Made by a program: the position numbers and the translations under genes. Below, piece after piece: positions 1-10,969 of a stretch of DNA of 64,000 nucleotides. Position 1 is the first letter of the stretch; each line of letters begins with the position of its first letter. Below the pieces are notes generated by a model. That model made no database searches, was not told the DNA's origin, and worked only from the letters and a program-made list of their open reading frames with translations. Source of the stretch: Diploptera punctata (taxonomy: Eukaryota > Arthropoda > Insecta > Blattodea > Blaberidae); assembly GCA_030220185.1 (NCBI GenBank), contig JASPKZ010010239.1:3546001-3610000 (forward strand), written 5' to 3'.

Positions 1-46
1 TACCTACCTGTAGAAGTTTGTTTTGATGTAGAATCATCTATGCCTG

Positions 47-64
47 GTTATAATAATAATAATA

Positions 65-111
<47 letters not shown>

Positions 112-760
112 TGTTTATTTATATACAGACTTTTAATGTTTACACATCTTTGTGTGCCTCCTCTCGTCTCTATCCATCCACTCAATTTCCTCCAGTCCTC
201 TTTTTCTCATTCCAATTCTTATTTCTAGCATCCACGAGTTTCGAGCTCTTCCTTTCCTTCCTCTTCCAGGTGGATACAATTCCAATGTTTTTCTGGGTAA
301 CCATTCTTCTTGCATCCGTTGTACATGCCCAAACCAATTGAATTGTTTGTATCTTATATAATCTACTATTGAATATCTAATTTTCATTTTTCCTCGTATG
401 ACAGTATTTCTTATTTTTTCTAGTTTTGAACATCCTGTTGCTCTCCTCAAGAAATCCATTTCCATCGAAATCAGTTTTTGTTCTAAGTTTTTGTTAAATT
501 TCCAAACTTCAGCTCCATATGTGACAGTACTTCTCACCATTGAATTATATATTTGTGACTTATTTTTTCTTGTAATATAACTGTTACATAATTCATTGTT
601 GTTATTGCTTTACCTTTATTTATTCTGTTCTTAATATCACTTTCGTGTTTATCTTTTTTATCCACTTTTACTTCCAGATACTCAAATTCTTCACATCCTC
701 TAAGATACCCCTTCTGAACTTCTAATATTAAATCTTCGGGTTCTGCTATTATTAGCATAT
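47..760 (-). mobile_element. Family L RTE-like retrotransposon, 5'-truncated, broken
   Basis: The minus strand encodes the C-terminal third of a non-LTR reverse transcriptase in two open pieces (534-758 and 133-540). The upstream piece has the post-catalytic FEYL..K and EIKNRI-like segment. The downstream piece has YGAEVW, MDFLRR, FGHVQRM and a Gly/Arg-rich tail, the usual order in RTE-like elements. The catalytic RT core and endonuclease are missing. The sense-strand 3' end runs directly into an (ATT)n tract at about 47-110, read as the element's tail. A frameshift separates the two pieces. It most resembles families C and D below. A dead 5'-truncated copy; clade assignment within RTE-like elements is inference. 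Confidence 0.75.
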
Positions 761-771
761 TATCATTATTG

Positions 772-778
<7 letters not shown>

Positions 779-846
<68 letters not shown>

Positions 847-851
847 TTTCA
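779..851. repeat. (TTTA)n microsatellite
   Basis: Perfect or near-perfect TTTA repeats. The tract lies just upstream, in the sense direction, of family L's truncated 5' end. Confidence 0.95.
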
Positions 852-1294
852 GTTATTAGTCTCTTCATTTAGGCAATATTTTATGTTAGTATCTTATATG
901 TCACCCTAATATTTTGAATTCTCGCATTTAGAATAATTAAACATGTTTTTTTTTAAAGGGGTGTTAATAAGCCCAGTTGTTATGTGAGAGAATATTGTAT
1001 AATCCGCTCAGTTGACAGCGTTGATATTTATAGCATCATGAACAACAAGGCTAGCTCGACTATCTTCACGCGGAATGATATTTTATGAATGTTCATTGGT
1101 TGGTTGTCGCAAACAATTAGTAGAATAGCACGCAAGAACTGTATGAAAACAAGATGGACATCGCTATGTGCAAGTCAGTTCGCATTAGCGTTCACATATC
1201 AACATGTAATTGCAATACAACACAACATTCACCTCATTCCTCAGCTATTCTTATAGACTGGACCTCAATGCTTACATGTTACAGCTATTTCACT
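852..1294. other. AT-rich unique-looking sequence
   Basis: No convincing coding, RNA or repeat signal was seen. A short plus-strand open frame near 1154-1369 runs into the family B remnant and has no recognisable content. Confidence 0.5.
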
Positions 1295-1862
1295 ACATAC
1301 ATCCCTATCCTGAGCGATTGTTTTTCTAACCATTCCTTGTATAATTCACCTCTCTCTAATCACGGTTAACGTTATTCTCCCATCTCTTTCTTGACCTATC
1401 TACCGGCCTCTTTCCCCCTGGTTTTTCCACGAGTTTGTCTGCCCTTATTTAATTTCCCTTTCGTGTTACATATCCTCTCCATCGCAATCTACGAGACTTA
1501 ACTATTCTTAATTCTTCTAATTTCACATTAATTTTATCCAGCTCAATGTTATGTAGTTTTTTTTTTCATTCGTTTGTCTGTTCGCTTCTCTTTGGTCCAA
1601 AAATGTTCCTAGGAACTTCATTCCCAAGTGCTGCTAATTTTTTCTCCTCCCTTAAAGTAAGAGTCTGTGTTTCGCATCTATATAAGAATTACCGTTTATA
1701 TATAACGGTATACACATACATACATACTTTTTAGTTTAACACTTCTGAGAGTAGTTGTGATGACAAGAGACCCAGTAATTGAAAATAATAGATGTTTTTC
1801 CAGACTTAAGTCTATGTTTAATTTATTTCTGCAGTCCATGATATTGTATTGCATTACATTAA
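1295..1862 (-). mobile_element. Family B RTE-like 3' remnant, highly diverged
   Basis: On the minus strand this aligns by eye along its length with the cleaner family B copies at 30224-31741 and 56358-59247. Shared landmarks include the segments for the LREERRLQVFEN region, the NNELHGL region and the GRPRMRW-like tail. Many indels and stops make it unreadable as protein. It is among the oldest of the six family B copies here, judged from divergence. Its upstream end abuts a degenerate SINE at 1884. Confidence 0.75.
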
Positions 1863-1883
1863 AATAAAGTAATTCTACTACAG

Positions 1884-2138
1884 ACATTTGGAGCCCATTG
1901 GGGTATGAGGAAGTTAAGGCTCCCACCATCCTAGACAACAGGAAAGCTGAATTATCAGCCCTGCATGAGACTCCCATTACCTCCTCTATCCCCGTAGTAT
2001 TAATTTATGTTAGAGCTGAGTCGATCCCGGGCCATAATGCCTCCACAAGATTTAGGTTAATTTAAAAATCCTTAACCTATTGGGACTCGAACCCCAAACC
2101 ATCCGGCTTATAGCATATTGCCTTGAACCGAAATTCCA
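1884..2138 (-). mobile_element. tRNA-derived SINE (family S1), degenerate
   Basis: On the minus strand this matches the better preserved SINE at 25592-25900. It has a B-box-like GGTTCGAGTCCC counterpart near 2080-2095, a central block with the TTTTTAAAxTxACC and GGGxTCGA segments, and a 3' block ending in the reverse of GAGGxxxTTAAGGCTCCCA. The A-box end near 2110-2138 is decayed. SINEs carry internal RNA polymerase III promoters and depend on LINE enzymes to move. Confidence 0.75.
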
Positions 2139-2667
2139 TCATCTTCTAATGTTGGAAGGAGAGATTAAATCAATCAAGGTATTATTTGCAATTTTAAGTA
2201 ATGGGTGTTTAATTCATAATGGTTTATCGATTAATTTATTTGACGTAGAGGACGCTATGGCATGTCTGTGTTTTATTAGGCCTGTGGCTGGGGCGGACAC
2301 TTGACCAGAATGAACCAGGACATGAGAACCTGCGCCACAACAATGTAGGGTCCAAGACAAGGAAATAATAGTTAGACACATAGAGGGGTGAAAATAAGCG
2401 AGTGCAGTCTTTGACTAATAGATTAATAGATCAATAAAGTAACAGAATAAGGAAGTGACGACTGGCAGCACAATGAGTTAGGAAAAGTAGAACAGAATAC
2501 TCATATCTCCATTAGAGAAACACTAAGAGGTAAAGAGTATATTATAAATTATTAGGAATAGCAAAAGTAAGCAAATCCAGTCACAGAGACTATTTCACCC
2601 TGTGATCTCATTGAGTTAGCCCTACCTGGTGATAGGAAGTTCTTACCTTCTGGGGTCGATAGAATTA
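2139..2667. other. No recognisable gene or repeat
   Basis: Moderately AT-rich sequence with no long open frame or known motif on either strand. A short GC-richer patch near 2280-2340 is not recognised. Confidence 0.45.
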
Positions 2668-3092
2668 CTTATATTGTACTATCAGTAGTAACATGTACTG
2701 CGGTCAAGAATTAAAGCTGAGGATAGCAATGGCATAAGAACCTTTTAACAAGAAGAGAAGCACTTTTTGCGGACTAAAAAATAAAGATGTGCTATACAGA
2801 GTGGGTGAAGGAAGAACAATGCTGGAACTCATAAAGAAGACGAAAAGAAATTCGATTAGCCACTGGCTAAGAAGAAACTGCTTGCTGAAGGATGCCCTAG
2901 AAGGAATGATCAACGGAAAGAAAGTTAAAGACAGAAAAAGACATCAGATGATAGAGAATATTAAAATAAATAATTTGTATGCGGATACAAAATGGAAAGC
3001 TGAGTTAAGGAATGAGTGGAGAATGCTGAGTTTGCAGTGAAAGACCTGCTCTTAGGTAGAATATTATGTATATATATATATATATATATATA
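2668..3092 (+). mobile_element. Family A RTE-like 3' end, plus strand, internal deletion
   Basis: This matches the 3' end of the family A element at 23163-25556. It starts in the segment for GCTINSNMNCGQEV and continues into the C-terminal frame at 2789-3040, with RTMLELIKK, HWLRRNCLLKDALEGM and WRMLSLQ before the stop. About 230 bp present in the other copy (the YGAETWTL region) is missing near 2780. The sense-strand end is a (TA)n tract at 3067-3093, like the other A copy. It is one of only three plus-strand LINE fragments in the window. Non-functional. Confidence 0.8.
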
Positions 3093-3113
3093 TGGTATGA
3101 TAAGAAAAATAAA

Positions 3114-3184
3114 TGCCTGGACGGGATTCGAACCCGGAACTCTGAGTCTGTACCTCAGCCTGTTATCCATTACACCACCAGGCG
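3114..3184 (-). tRNA. tRNA-like unit, left arm (probably pseudogene or SINE head)
   Basis: Read on the minus strand, 71 nt fold into a near-complete cloverleaf. There are six acceptor pairs (GCCTGG with CCAGGC), an A box TGGTGTAATGG, an anticodon stem CTGAG/CTCAG, and a T loop in GGTTCGAATCC. The anticodon position reads ACA, an unlikely functional Cys tRNA. Its presence in an inverted duplicate argues for a tRNA-derived element rather than a working tRNA gene. Confidence 0.5.
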
Positions 3185-3286
3185 AATCCAATTCAAACAC
3201 TTTTTTTTCTTATATATGTATTATATTATAGAATATTATAGAATATAATACATATATAAGAAAAAAATAAGTGTTTGAATTGGATT

Positions 3287-3357
3287 CACCTGGCGGTGTA
3301 ATGGATAACACGCTGAGGTACAGACTCAGAGTTCCGGGTTCGAATCCCGTCCAGGAA
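3287..3357 (+). tRNA. tRNA-like unit, right arm (probably pseudogene or SINE head)
   Basis: This is the inverted twin of the unit at 3114-3184. The anticodon stem (3313-3317 with 3325-3329) is perfect, the loop is GTACAGA, and the B box is intact. Acceptor pairing is weaker than in the left unit. Differences include C for T at the first A-box base, so this copy is the more decayed of the two. Confidence 0.45.
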
Positions 3358-3417
3358 TTTATTTTTCTTATCATACCATATTAAGCTTGCATTGCTCAAT
3401 GTTAAACATTTAATTAT

Positions 3418-4138
3418 AACATACTCTTACTCTTACTCACTGGTACTATCGAACCCGTAGGTTCATGGCCGCACGGACATAAGCTCCTATCCTGAGCTAA
3501 TGCTTTCCAATCATTCCCTGTATAATCTACTTCCCTCAAATCATAGTTAATGTTATTCTCCCACCTCATTCTTGGTCTACCAACTGGGCGTTTTCCCTCT
3601 GGCTTTCCTACAAGAAGCTTCCATGCAAGTCTTTCATTCCCCATACGTGTAACATGTCCTGCCCATCGCAGTCTACGAGACTTAACTGTTCTTATTATAT
3701 CTGGCTTCCTATAAAGACCATGTAGTTCATTGTTATGTAGTCTTCTCCATTCACCCGTCTGTTCATCTCTCTTTGATCCAAAAAATTTCCTAAGTACTTT
3801 ATTCTCAAATACTTGTAATCTCCTTTCCTCTCTTAAAGTAAGAGTCCATGTTTCGCACCCACACAATATAACTGGTAGAATAATAGTTTTATATATTTTC
3901 AGTTAAACATTTTTTGAAAGGAGTTGGGACATCAAGTTTCTCTGCAATGCATAATAGCACGCATTTCCAGAATTGAGCCTATATTTAATTTCTTTGTGCA
4001 TCTCATTCCTATTTGTGATTATTGTTCCTAGGTATTTGAATTCAGCCACTTCCTCAAAATTTCCCTCATTTGTCATTAGCTGTCCATTTCCATTATTTAA
4101 TGAATTTCTACGTGTGACCATATATTTAGTTTTTAAAT
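3418..4138 (-). mobile_element. Family B RTE-like 3' fragment
   Basis: The minus strand encodes the end of the family B RT in two frames: 3903-4121 (KYMVTRRNSL homolog, FKYLGTIITN) and 3414-3866 (CETWTLTLREERR, RRLRWAGHVTRMG, GRPRMRWENN). A one-base deletion near 3900 separates them. The catalytic core and endonuclease are missing, so this is 5'-truncated at about 4138, against a (TA)n tract. The tail is GTAAGA-like repeats at about 3418-3440. Downstream of the YTGNDWKALAQDR motif the frame differs from the other copies. Confidence 0.85.
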
Positions 4139-4174
<36 letters not shown>

Positions 4175-4437
4175 TGTATTACATTGCACTAAATTAAATT
4201 ACATTACATTTCATTACATTGTATTATAATACAATATTCTTTATCATATTGCACTGCATTGTATTAAGATTAAAATTATTAACATAGAAAATGGGTTACT
4301 TATGACTTTAGGCACTCTAGAATTAAAAAGATAAGAAAAGCAAAAATTAGACAAGTAATGGATAAAGAGGATTCAAGCTTGGTTATGTAAAATACAGATA
4401 ATTCGATTTGTGTGGATACGTAAAACATTTGATGTCT
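4139..4437. other. (TA)n and AT-rich low-complexity DNA
   Basis: A (TA)n tract at 4142-4170 is followed by TTACATT-rich low-complexity sequence. No gene seen. Confidence 0.6.
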
Positions 4438-4605
4438 CTCGCCGCGCGCCGAAGCCGAATTGTTTAAGCCATGATGACATGGTGCAGAGTTAGGGAACTT
4501 GCGCTGATTAGCGTCCCCACGGGGAAAGAAATGTTCTCATAAAAATTTCGGTCAGAATGGAACTGGTACCCATCCAGCACTGTAGAAAATTTGTATAGCT
4601 ATAAT
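4438..4605 (+). mobile_element. tRNA(Ser/Leu)-derived SINE (family S2), decayed
   Basis: The head GCGCCGAAGCCGAATTG followed by a decayed CGCTGATTAGCGTCCCCAC matches the SINE on the minus strand at 44535-44700, whose A and B boxes are clearer (GTAGCCGAGTGGTTAAGG; GGTTCGAGTC). The body shares an AAAATTTCGGTCAGAATGG-like segment with that copy. Two independent copies make this a dispersed family and not a single tRNA pseudogene. Confidence 0.65.
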
Positions 4606-5019
4606 AAGTAGCAGCTTCAGATTGAGAAAACAGCTATAAGACCTGCAGGACTCGATATATTGACCACATGTCACTCCTATACTGGTTGTATGATCATTTC
4701 CTCTATAATTATTACACACGTACAAGTGAGGCCAGCATCTGCTTGAAGGCCAAGGACCTTTAGAACCATGGAGTTGGGATATGTAAAACAGATGGTGGCT
4801 GAAAGAATGTCATATAATGTTTTAAAACGGTTAACATCAAAAAGGGGAGGAGAAATAGACCTAAACATAGGTTGAATGATGTGAAGAAGACAAATAAGAG
4901 AGAATATGAAAGAGGTGTAGGAAAATAAGAAAAATTGGAGAAAAGAATAAGGCTGAAACATTTGTCAGAGAAAGATGATAGTATATATTTATAAACCTGT
5001 TTAATAATAAATATTATTA
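4606..5019. other. No recognisable feature
   Basis: A purine-rich plus strand at 4780-4980 has no interpretable frame. Nothing else supported. Confidence 0.4.
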
Positions 5020-5126
<107 letters not shown>

Positions 5127-5354
5127 CCTTAAATGCGTAATGTATCCTTTTGGAGACATCAGTTGGTTTAATTAATATAATATTTTCAGTAAATCAGAAG
5201 AAAACGAACAAAAATAACCAACATAAATGTGTGTCTAATTATACAATGTACCTAATAATAACAGTTACACAAGATTCCGTTTTCACTGCGGTCCGCCACA
5301 TTCAAATAACTAACACAAGAAATTTGTGTTTTGCCAATTTAAGGGTTAATATTA

Positions 5355-5722
5355 TTATTATTTATTTATTTATTTATTTAGCAGGTTTCACAATGTTCCA
5401 CAAGATCTTCCTGCATCCAATTATTCTACTGCCATTCTCCTCCACTTGTGTCTGTTATTCCAATATCCATCGCCCAATCCTTTTTCACCCATGTTGCTCA
5501 AAACACCATCAATCCACGTTATTGTTGGCCGTCTTCTTCTTCTTCTTCTTCTTCTTCTTCTTCTTCTTCTGCCAAGTGGCATCCATTCTAGAATTCATTT
5601 CGGGAATTTCTCTTCTGCCATTGGTTTTACATGGCATACCATTTTAATTTTTTTTTGTTAAATTCATATTTTGTCAGTTATTCTGTTTCTTATTTTATCT
5701 CTTCCAGAAATTCCAACTAATA
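5355..5722 (-). mobile_element. Family N RTE-like C-terminal fragment with expanded Arg microsatellite
   Basis: Read on the minus strand the fragment shows the typical C-terminal order of RTE-like RTs: GRDKIRN-like (about 5690-5715), CHVKPMAEEKFPK (about 5600-5640), an Arg-rich linker, then RPTITWIDGVLSNMGEKG and WRRMAVE. The Arg-rich linker is a (TTC)n/(GAA)n tract at about 5527-5570 encoding a run of Arg or Glu depending on frame. The sense-strand tail is (TAAA)n at 5356-5382. There are scattered stops; the RT core and endonuclease are absent. Confidence 0.7.
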
Positions 5723-5966
5723 ATAATAATAATAATATGTTAAGTCGTATTCCATTACAAGATATCTCAAACAATTATAAAAGAACCGGCTACACAAACT
5801 CTTATAAAACTTCCAGAATACCGAAAAGCAGAAAATATGAGGATATGATATAAACAATGTGTACATAAAATATGTTTTTAAATTTTAGGGCCTTCTTTTT
5901 TCTAAAACACCAATATTGCTTTAGTGATTACCATGGTTCCTTATGGTTCGCAAGTTTAAACCCTGG

Positions 5967-6285
5967 TCTAACTAACTAACTCACTGGCACTATCGAATCC
6001 GCAGGCTCATGGCCGCGCGGACATAAGCTCTCCAACATCCCTATCCTGAGTTAATGTTTTCCAATCATTCCCTGTATAATCCACTTTCCTCAAATCATAG
6101 TTAACGTTATTCTCCCACCTCATTCTTGATCTACCAACACTCTGGTTTTCCTACAAGAAGCTTCCATGCACGTCTTTCATTCCCCATTCGTGACACATGT
6201 CCTGTCCATCACAGTCTATGAGACTTAACTGTTCTTATTATATCTGGCATCCTATAAAGACCATGTAGCTCACTGTTATGTAGTA
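5967..6285 (-). mobile_element. Family B 3'-terminal remnant
   Basis: About 320 bp on the minus strand match the 3' end of family B from the HGLYR region to the CACTGGCACTATCGAA terminus, followed by (GTTA)n tail repeats at 5967-5982. It carries a deletion around 6140 and several substitutions. It is 5'-truncated at about 6285. Confidence 0.8.
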
Positions 6286-7758
6286 TATGTCGATGATTTC
6301 TTCAGAGTATAAAAATCGTGAGAATGGCTTCTTTCAGAAGGGGTGTAAATTCGTGGGTCCCGTTTTGTAAATCTATGGGACTTAAAATAACTTCTGGTCT
6401 GAAATAAGAGCCTAACGCTCAGATTAAATTTCGGCGTTAAAACTCAACCTGAAATGAAAGGTGTCGTTAAATTAAATATCACCTGCAGCCAATCAACATT
6501 ATTTCTACGACTATCTAACTCATGCCCCAAAGGGAGTCAATGACCAATCACGTTTCAATGCATTTTGTTTTACATCCAATCACAGTCATGTTTCGCCTCG
6601 ATAATTATCGAATTTTGATTACCAAACTAAATAAACCTGCTTCTTTTTAATATTCTGAACAGGACAGAGTATTATTTTGCAGTGACTGGCTCTCTAACTA
6701 ATACGTTGAATACAGCAAATAATGAACAGATTCCTTCGACCTACACATTTGATAATTGTGTTTTTAAATACTGATCTTACTGAGTTGTTTCCGAAAAAAT
6801 TGAATTAATAGCCTATAAAGTTGGTTATAATATACAGTTTGATATTTTCATTTTTCTCCATTAGAGTGTAATCTTTACAATATTGCGGACCTATCTGGTA
6901 ATAAATAGTATCTTCAAGTTACAGTGATGAACAAATAAAATATAACGAAACATTTCTCATTTGTTTTTAAACATCTCCGTTTACATTAAATATAGTATAT
7001 AAATATTTTAAAACAACTATATTTAAATAATGATTTGTGAGTACAGCTTAATTTTATTCGTTATATATTCCTAACAAATGCCACTCTTGATTTCCAAATC
7101 CTCTAGATAAATTGAAAATCACTAGTGGCATTACTTAAGATAAACGTTTAAATGAAAATATGAATTGAACTTCTTATTAGAAATTTATTTAATGTGTGGC
7201 CATGCTCCAAAGTAACAATTAGACCGTAGCAAAATTTAAGTCAGTTTCGAATAGACAAATTTAAATTATGCACTAATGAAGCTTTGGTTAACTATAAGTA
7301 CATAGTTTATCACACTTTGATCGATATGCATCACAAGTGAAAAATCAACTTCTTTCTTTGTAGTTATTTATAAATGAGTTTCCTAATTCTTATATCAAGC
7401 AATTAAAGAATGAAATTAATTGAGGTCTTCATTTTTGTCCGTAGAGATATTTTTGATTAAGTGTAAAATATATTTTTGGAATGACAGTGGGATGTTGTTG
7501 GGGGAGACTGTACCACTGCTGCCAGTGTGATTACTGCATCGAAATTTCTCTGTTAATTCAAATTAAGGATTAGAGGAGCATTGGGAGCAACTTGATTATT
7601 CCAGACACATGGGTCCCCATACCGTTATTATTTCCGTGTTTACCCAAAATATTTCGCACGAATATCATTTCACCGCCAGAGGACCAACTTCTGCAAGCAT
7701 TTATACGTTCAATAAATATAGAATTGTTCATTTATATGGGGTGAATTTTACTACATTC
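6286..7758. other. AT-rich region; three CCAATCA boxes at 6489-6582
   Basis: No coding sequence seen. A GC-richer block at 6300-6600 contains CCAATCA at 6489, 6544 and 6576 on the plus strand, which could be NF-Y-type sites or chance. The rest is AT-rich with no motif I can name. Confidence 0.4.
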
Positions 7759-8230
7759 TTCTTCTTCTTCACTTCACGGGCTAGGCAAAATGCCTGTTCC
7801 GTCTCACAGTTGTTCTGTTCATCTTTTCACTGGCCTTCCTATATCTACATTCCTAGAACCTCTTGGCTTGTAGTCAAATAATGCTTTGTAATCTTGTTAC
7901 GTTCATTTTTTCTACATGTCTAAATCATTTTTCTCTATATTCTTTGATTTTATCACTTAATGGATATATATTTAACTCTGTTCTTATATCTTCATTCTTT
8001 AACCGATCCATTCTTGTGCAGCCTATTGTTCTTCTAAGGAAGTTCATTTCTACGCTTTGTATTCTACTTTGTAATTTTTTTGTCATTAGCCGAGTTTCAC
8101 TCCCATAAAGTAATGCAAGAACTGCCAATGTTTTATAAAACTTCAATCTAGTATCTCTTCTCGTTTTGTTCTTTAATGTTCTACGTATAGTTCCACATAT
8201 CATTTGAAATATTGACAGTTTCACATTTGG
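7759..8230 (-). mobile_element. Family J RTE-like 3' fragment
   Basis: The minus-strand frame 7925-8224 has LLYGSETRLMTKK, QSVEMNFLRRTIGCTRMDR and NEDIRTELNI, the C-terminal region after the RT thumb in RTE-like elements. Beyond a frame break the 3' part runs to about 7759, ending in (GAA)n on the sense strand. It is 5'-truncated at about 8230. The RT core and endonuclease are absent. Confidence 0.7.
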
Positions 8231-8717
8231 GGCATTCCATACGATATTGGCAAAACATTGTGAAAATTGAACTCACACCTTTAAAAGTTTACAATTTTCT
8301 ACTGTGAAACTTTATGATATACTGAATGTCTGAACCGAATTTCAGCTCTTCGTTTGATGTAATTAAAGAGTAATAAAGCTGTCAATTGATCGTATTGTTT
8401 TAAATAGTCTCTTTTATGAAATAAATTTCTCGAAGTATAACTACTCCCTCAAATTGAAAAGATAGTCACATTATGCTCTATCGCTTGAAATTAGTATGTT
8501 AATATTTACATTTTCCTGAAGGGCGTAAATGCAATTAATATACAATTGACTTTTTTCCACTAAAAATTTTGTAAAATAAAAAAAATACCACATTATTACC
8601 TGATGACCAGTTAATTGTTTGTAATTAATATTAAAGTGGTGGGATGAAAGGAAACTACCAAAAATAATTATTTTCTCTTAAATCTCTTATGTGTAGACTG
8701 CCCACAATATATTTTGC
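8231..8717. other. No recognisable feature
   Basis: AT-rich sequence without supported genes or repeats. Confidence 0.45.
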
Positions 8718-8940
8718 ATAAGTATACATACATACATAAGGACTTTATTAAACTAAAAGTAGATACATAAAATGTTATTTACAAATATGGATCGCACGGG
8801 CAGTAAGCCGTACGTGCTGTTGACAGTCTGTTACAATAAGTTGATGTTTAAAAACAAAACAAAAAAGAAAACACAATAATATTACAATTAGATATCAATC
8901 CAATTACATTATACATTAACTTAGTTATGTAGAATTATCG
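8718..8940 (-). mobile_element. Solo 3' UTR of family G retrotransposon
   Basis: About 205 bp (8731-8937) are almost identical to 28201-28407, which lies immediately downstream, in the sense direction, of the family G coding region. Here no coding part remains, so this is best read as a very short 5'-truncated insertion consisting only of 3' UTR. Tail repeats (TATG)n lie at 8718-8738. The near-identity suggests both copies are recent. Confidence 0.7.
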
Positions 8941-9087
8941 CATAGGTAAAGATCGCTCGCTCGTACAAATAGTGACGGAGCTACTTGGTAATACTAGTTC
9001 TATATGCACTTACAAACATTTTTATTGTTATTATCATCATTAAATTATTTTTATTATCATTATTACTATTATTACATCATCATCATT

Positions 9088-9275
9088 ATCATCGTGGACT
9101 AGTGGTTACTCTGCACACCTCCGATTCCGAGGTTCGCGGGTTCAAACTCGATATGAATCAATGTAATTTTAAAGGCGTAACAATTCTGAATGTAGCTTTC
9201 TCCAGAGGGAAGGAAATCCGCGAGTCTCGTGTCGTAGAAGAACCTCACGCTTGAAATAAATAAATTGCTACATAA
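9088..9275 (+). mobile_element. tRNA-derived SINE (family S3)
   Basis: The tRNA head has an A box (TAGTGGTTACTC) and B box (GGGTTCAAACTCG) about 35 bp apart. It is followed by a body with TTTCTCCAGAGGGAAGG and GTCTCGTGTCGTAGAAG, a segment I recognise as common in insect SINEs. The tail is AAATAAATAAATT. The head lacks part of the acceptor stem. Confidence 0.7.
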
Positions 9276-10969
9276 TGACGTCACATGTTAGTGAGCGTTA
9301 TTAAATATCTTTATTCATATCTTGTATAAGTATACATACAAAAACATTTAATACACATTTTATTGATATCTTCAGTAGGCGGTTAATTTTGGGCTGATTT
9401 TGGCTAATGTATAGTTTAATTTACGTTACTAAGTACATATGAATTCAAGCTTGTATTCCTTTTAAACAATTATTTTCTAGAGAGTAGTTTTGTAACGTGT
9501 TGTAATATTCTGCACTTGTACACTACACCAACGTCTGATGTTGAATATTGCAAGGAATGTTGAGCTGTCGATAACAATTTATAACAATTTTCATGCTGTT
9601 GCAAGTAATATTGAAGATGTATAAATATATTTTATTGGCTTGGCATCACTTTACCGATCTTGCATCCCCTACTCATGACATATCAAAAATGATATTAAAA
9701 TGCACGATCTAAGCTAAATTATTGTTAGAATGTTTTAATTTATTGTATGAACTTCCCGTTATTCTCCTTTTATAACACAAAATGTATATCTCTACGATTA
9801 TTCTCTCATTCCAGAAACATTTAAGAAATTGTAAAATTACCGGTATATATTAACGCATAATATTGTTGATAACTGTTATATACTAATATAAACATAATTG
9901 AAATTATATTTAATTTTTAACTCACCATTTAGTCTTTGTAGATCTACAAACGTGTTAGTTAAAAACAATAAAAAATTATTTTAAATTTGACTGTGACATT
10001 TTAAAATAACGAGGTGCATTAAACACACGCACTAATTTAAATCAAGCGTCTAGTAAGTAATCTGAACTTGAGAATTGTTGATGGGAAAACAGATGTTTCA
10101 GAAAGATGTGCTGATTCAGCATTATTATCGTTTGTTAGGACGTCGTACGAGTATTAAAACATTCGGTTTTATTTGGAAGTGATATCTTATAACAACACTA
10201 TTTCGTCAGACTTTTCAGGATACAACGCAGTACACTGAATAAAAAGTTATTTTAAGATTTAAATTAGTAATTCTAACATAATAAAAGTCTATACCAGTTT
10301 ATTCAAATAATGATGTAAAAGTTTATATTATAATATTAAATTTAAAGTATAATAAAAAAATTGTATAAATTAACGGTACTGTTCCATTAAGCAGAATATA
10401 TAATAAATAATCTATTAGATTTAATGGCAGTTGAAAAAGCCACTGATGAAGCGGGGTCAGCTGTTTCAATTAACTGCGCGCGCGACCTTGGTCGTTAAAT
10501 GAACCAGCTGCGCTGTGGATCCGCCAGTTTTTAACGAAAATAGAGTAAAAAACATTAATATTGTCTGAACTATTCATCCCACCAAAAAGGTATTTGCTGG
10601 AATTTAATCCTTGTTACGTGAATAATATCCTGTTTTTTTTCATTTCTTGATATGTACTGCAGTAAACCGCCATAAAATATAAAATTGACACCGAAAATAA
10701 AAATATCCTAGTTATAAAAATACCACCCTTAAACTACATGATATCACCTATATAAAAACGTTTGAAACAAATTTTTGCTGTTTACTGTTTCAGAAATAAT
10801 ACTCGTAGTTAGTAAACGTTTTAGTTTATCATATTTACGATAATTTTAGATCGCTTTAACTATGAACCTATAAATGATAAAAATTAAATTTCGATATTAA
10901 TACGTTTATAAATGGGTTCATCATATTTAGGAATACATAACATTAAAAAAATTAATTTCAAGATTTTTT
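9276..10969. other. AT-rich sequence, no gene found
   Basis: There are no open frames of interest on either strand. A GC-richer patch at 10430-10530 (with GCGCGCGCGACC) was inspected and has no interpretable structure. Confidence 0.45.

Larger units (their letters stand above)
3091..3380. repeat. 290-bp perfect-looking palindrome with two tRNA-like units
   Basis: The left arm (about 3091-3233) and right arm (about 3238-3380) are reverse complements with few mismatches, centred near 3235. The outer ends are TATGGTATGATAAG and its complement. Each arm contains one tRNA-like unit pointing inward to outward, followed by an AAATAAATTTTTCTTATC-type outer segment. It lies directly on the (TA)n tail of a family A copy. 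It could be a fold-back SINE dimer or a palindromic MITE that captured a tRNA; the sequence does not decide. Confidence 0.85.

Noticed and set aside
40..228. Open frame with poly-Asn/Ile runs
   Set aside because: It is translation of the (AAT)n LINE tail.
1154..1369. 71-codon plus-strand frame as a host gene
   Set aside because: Its second half is antisense to a family B remnant and the first half has no support.
3114..3357. Two functional tRNA-Cys genes
   Set aside because: The ACA anticodon, one mismatched acceptor end and the palindromic context make functional tRNAs unlikely.
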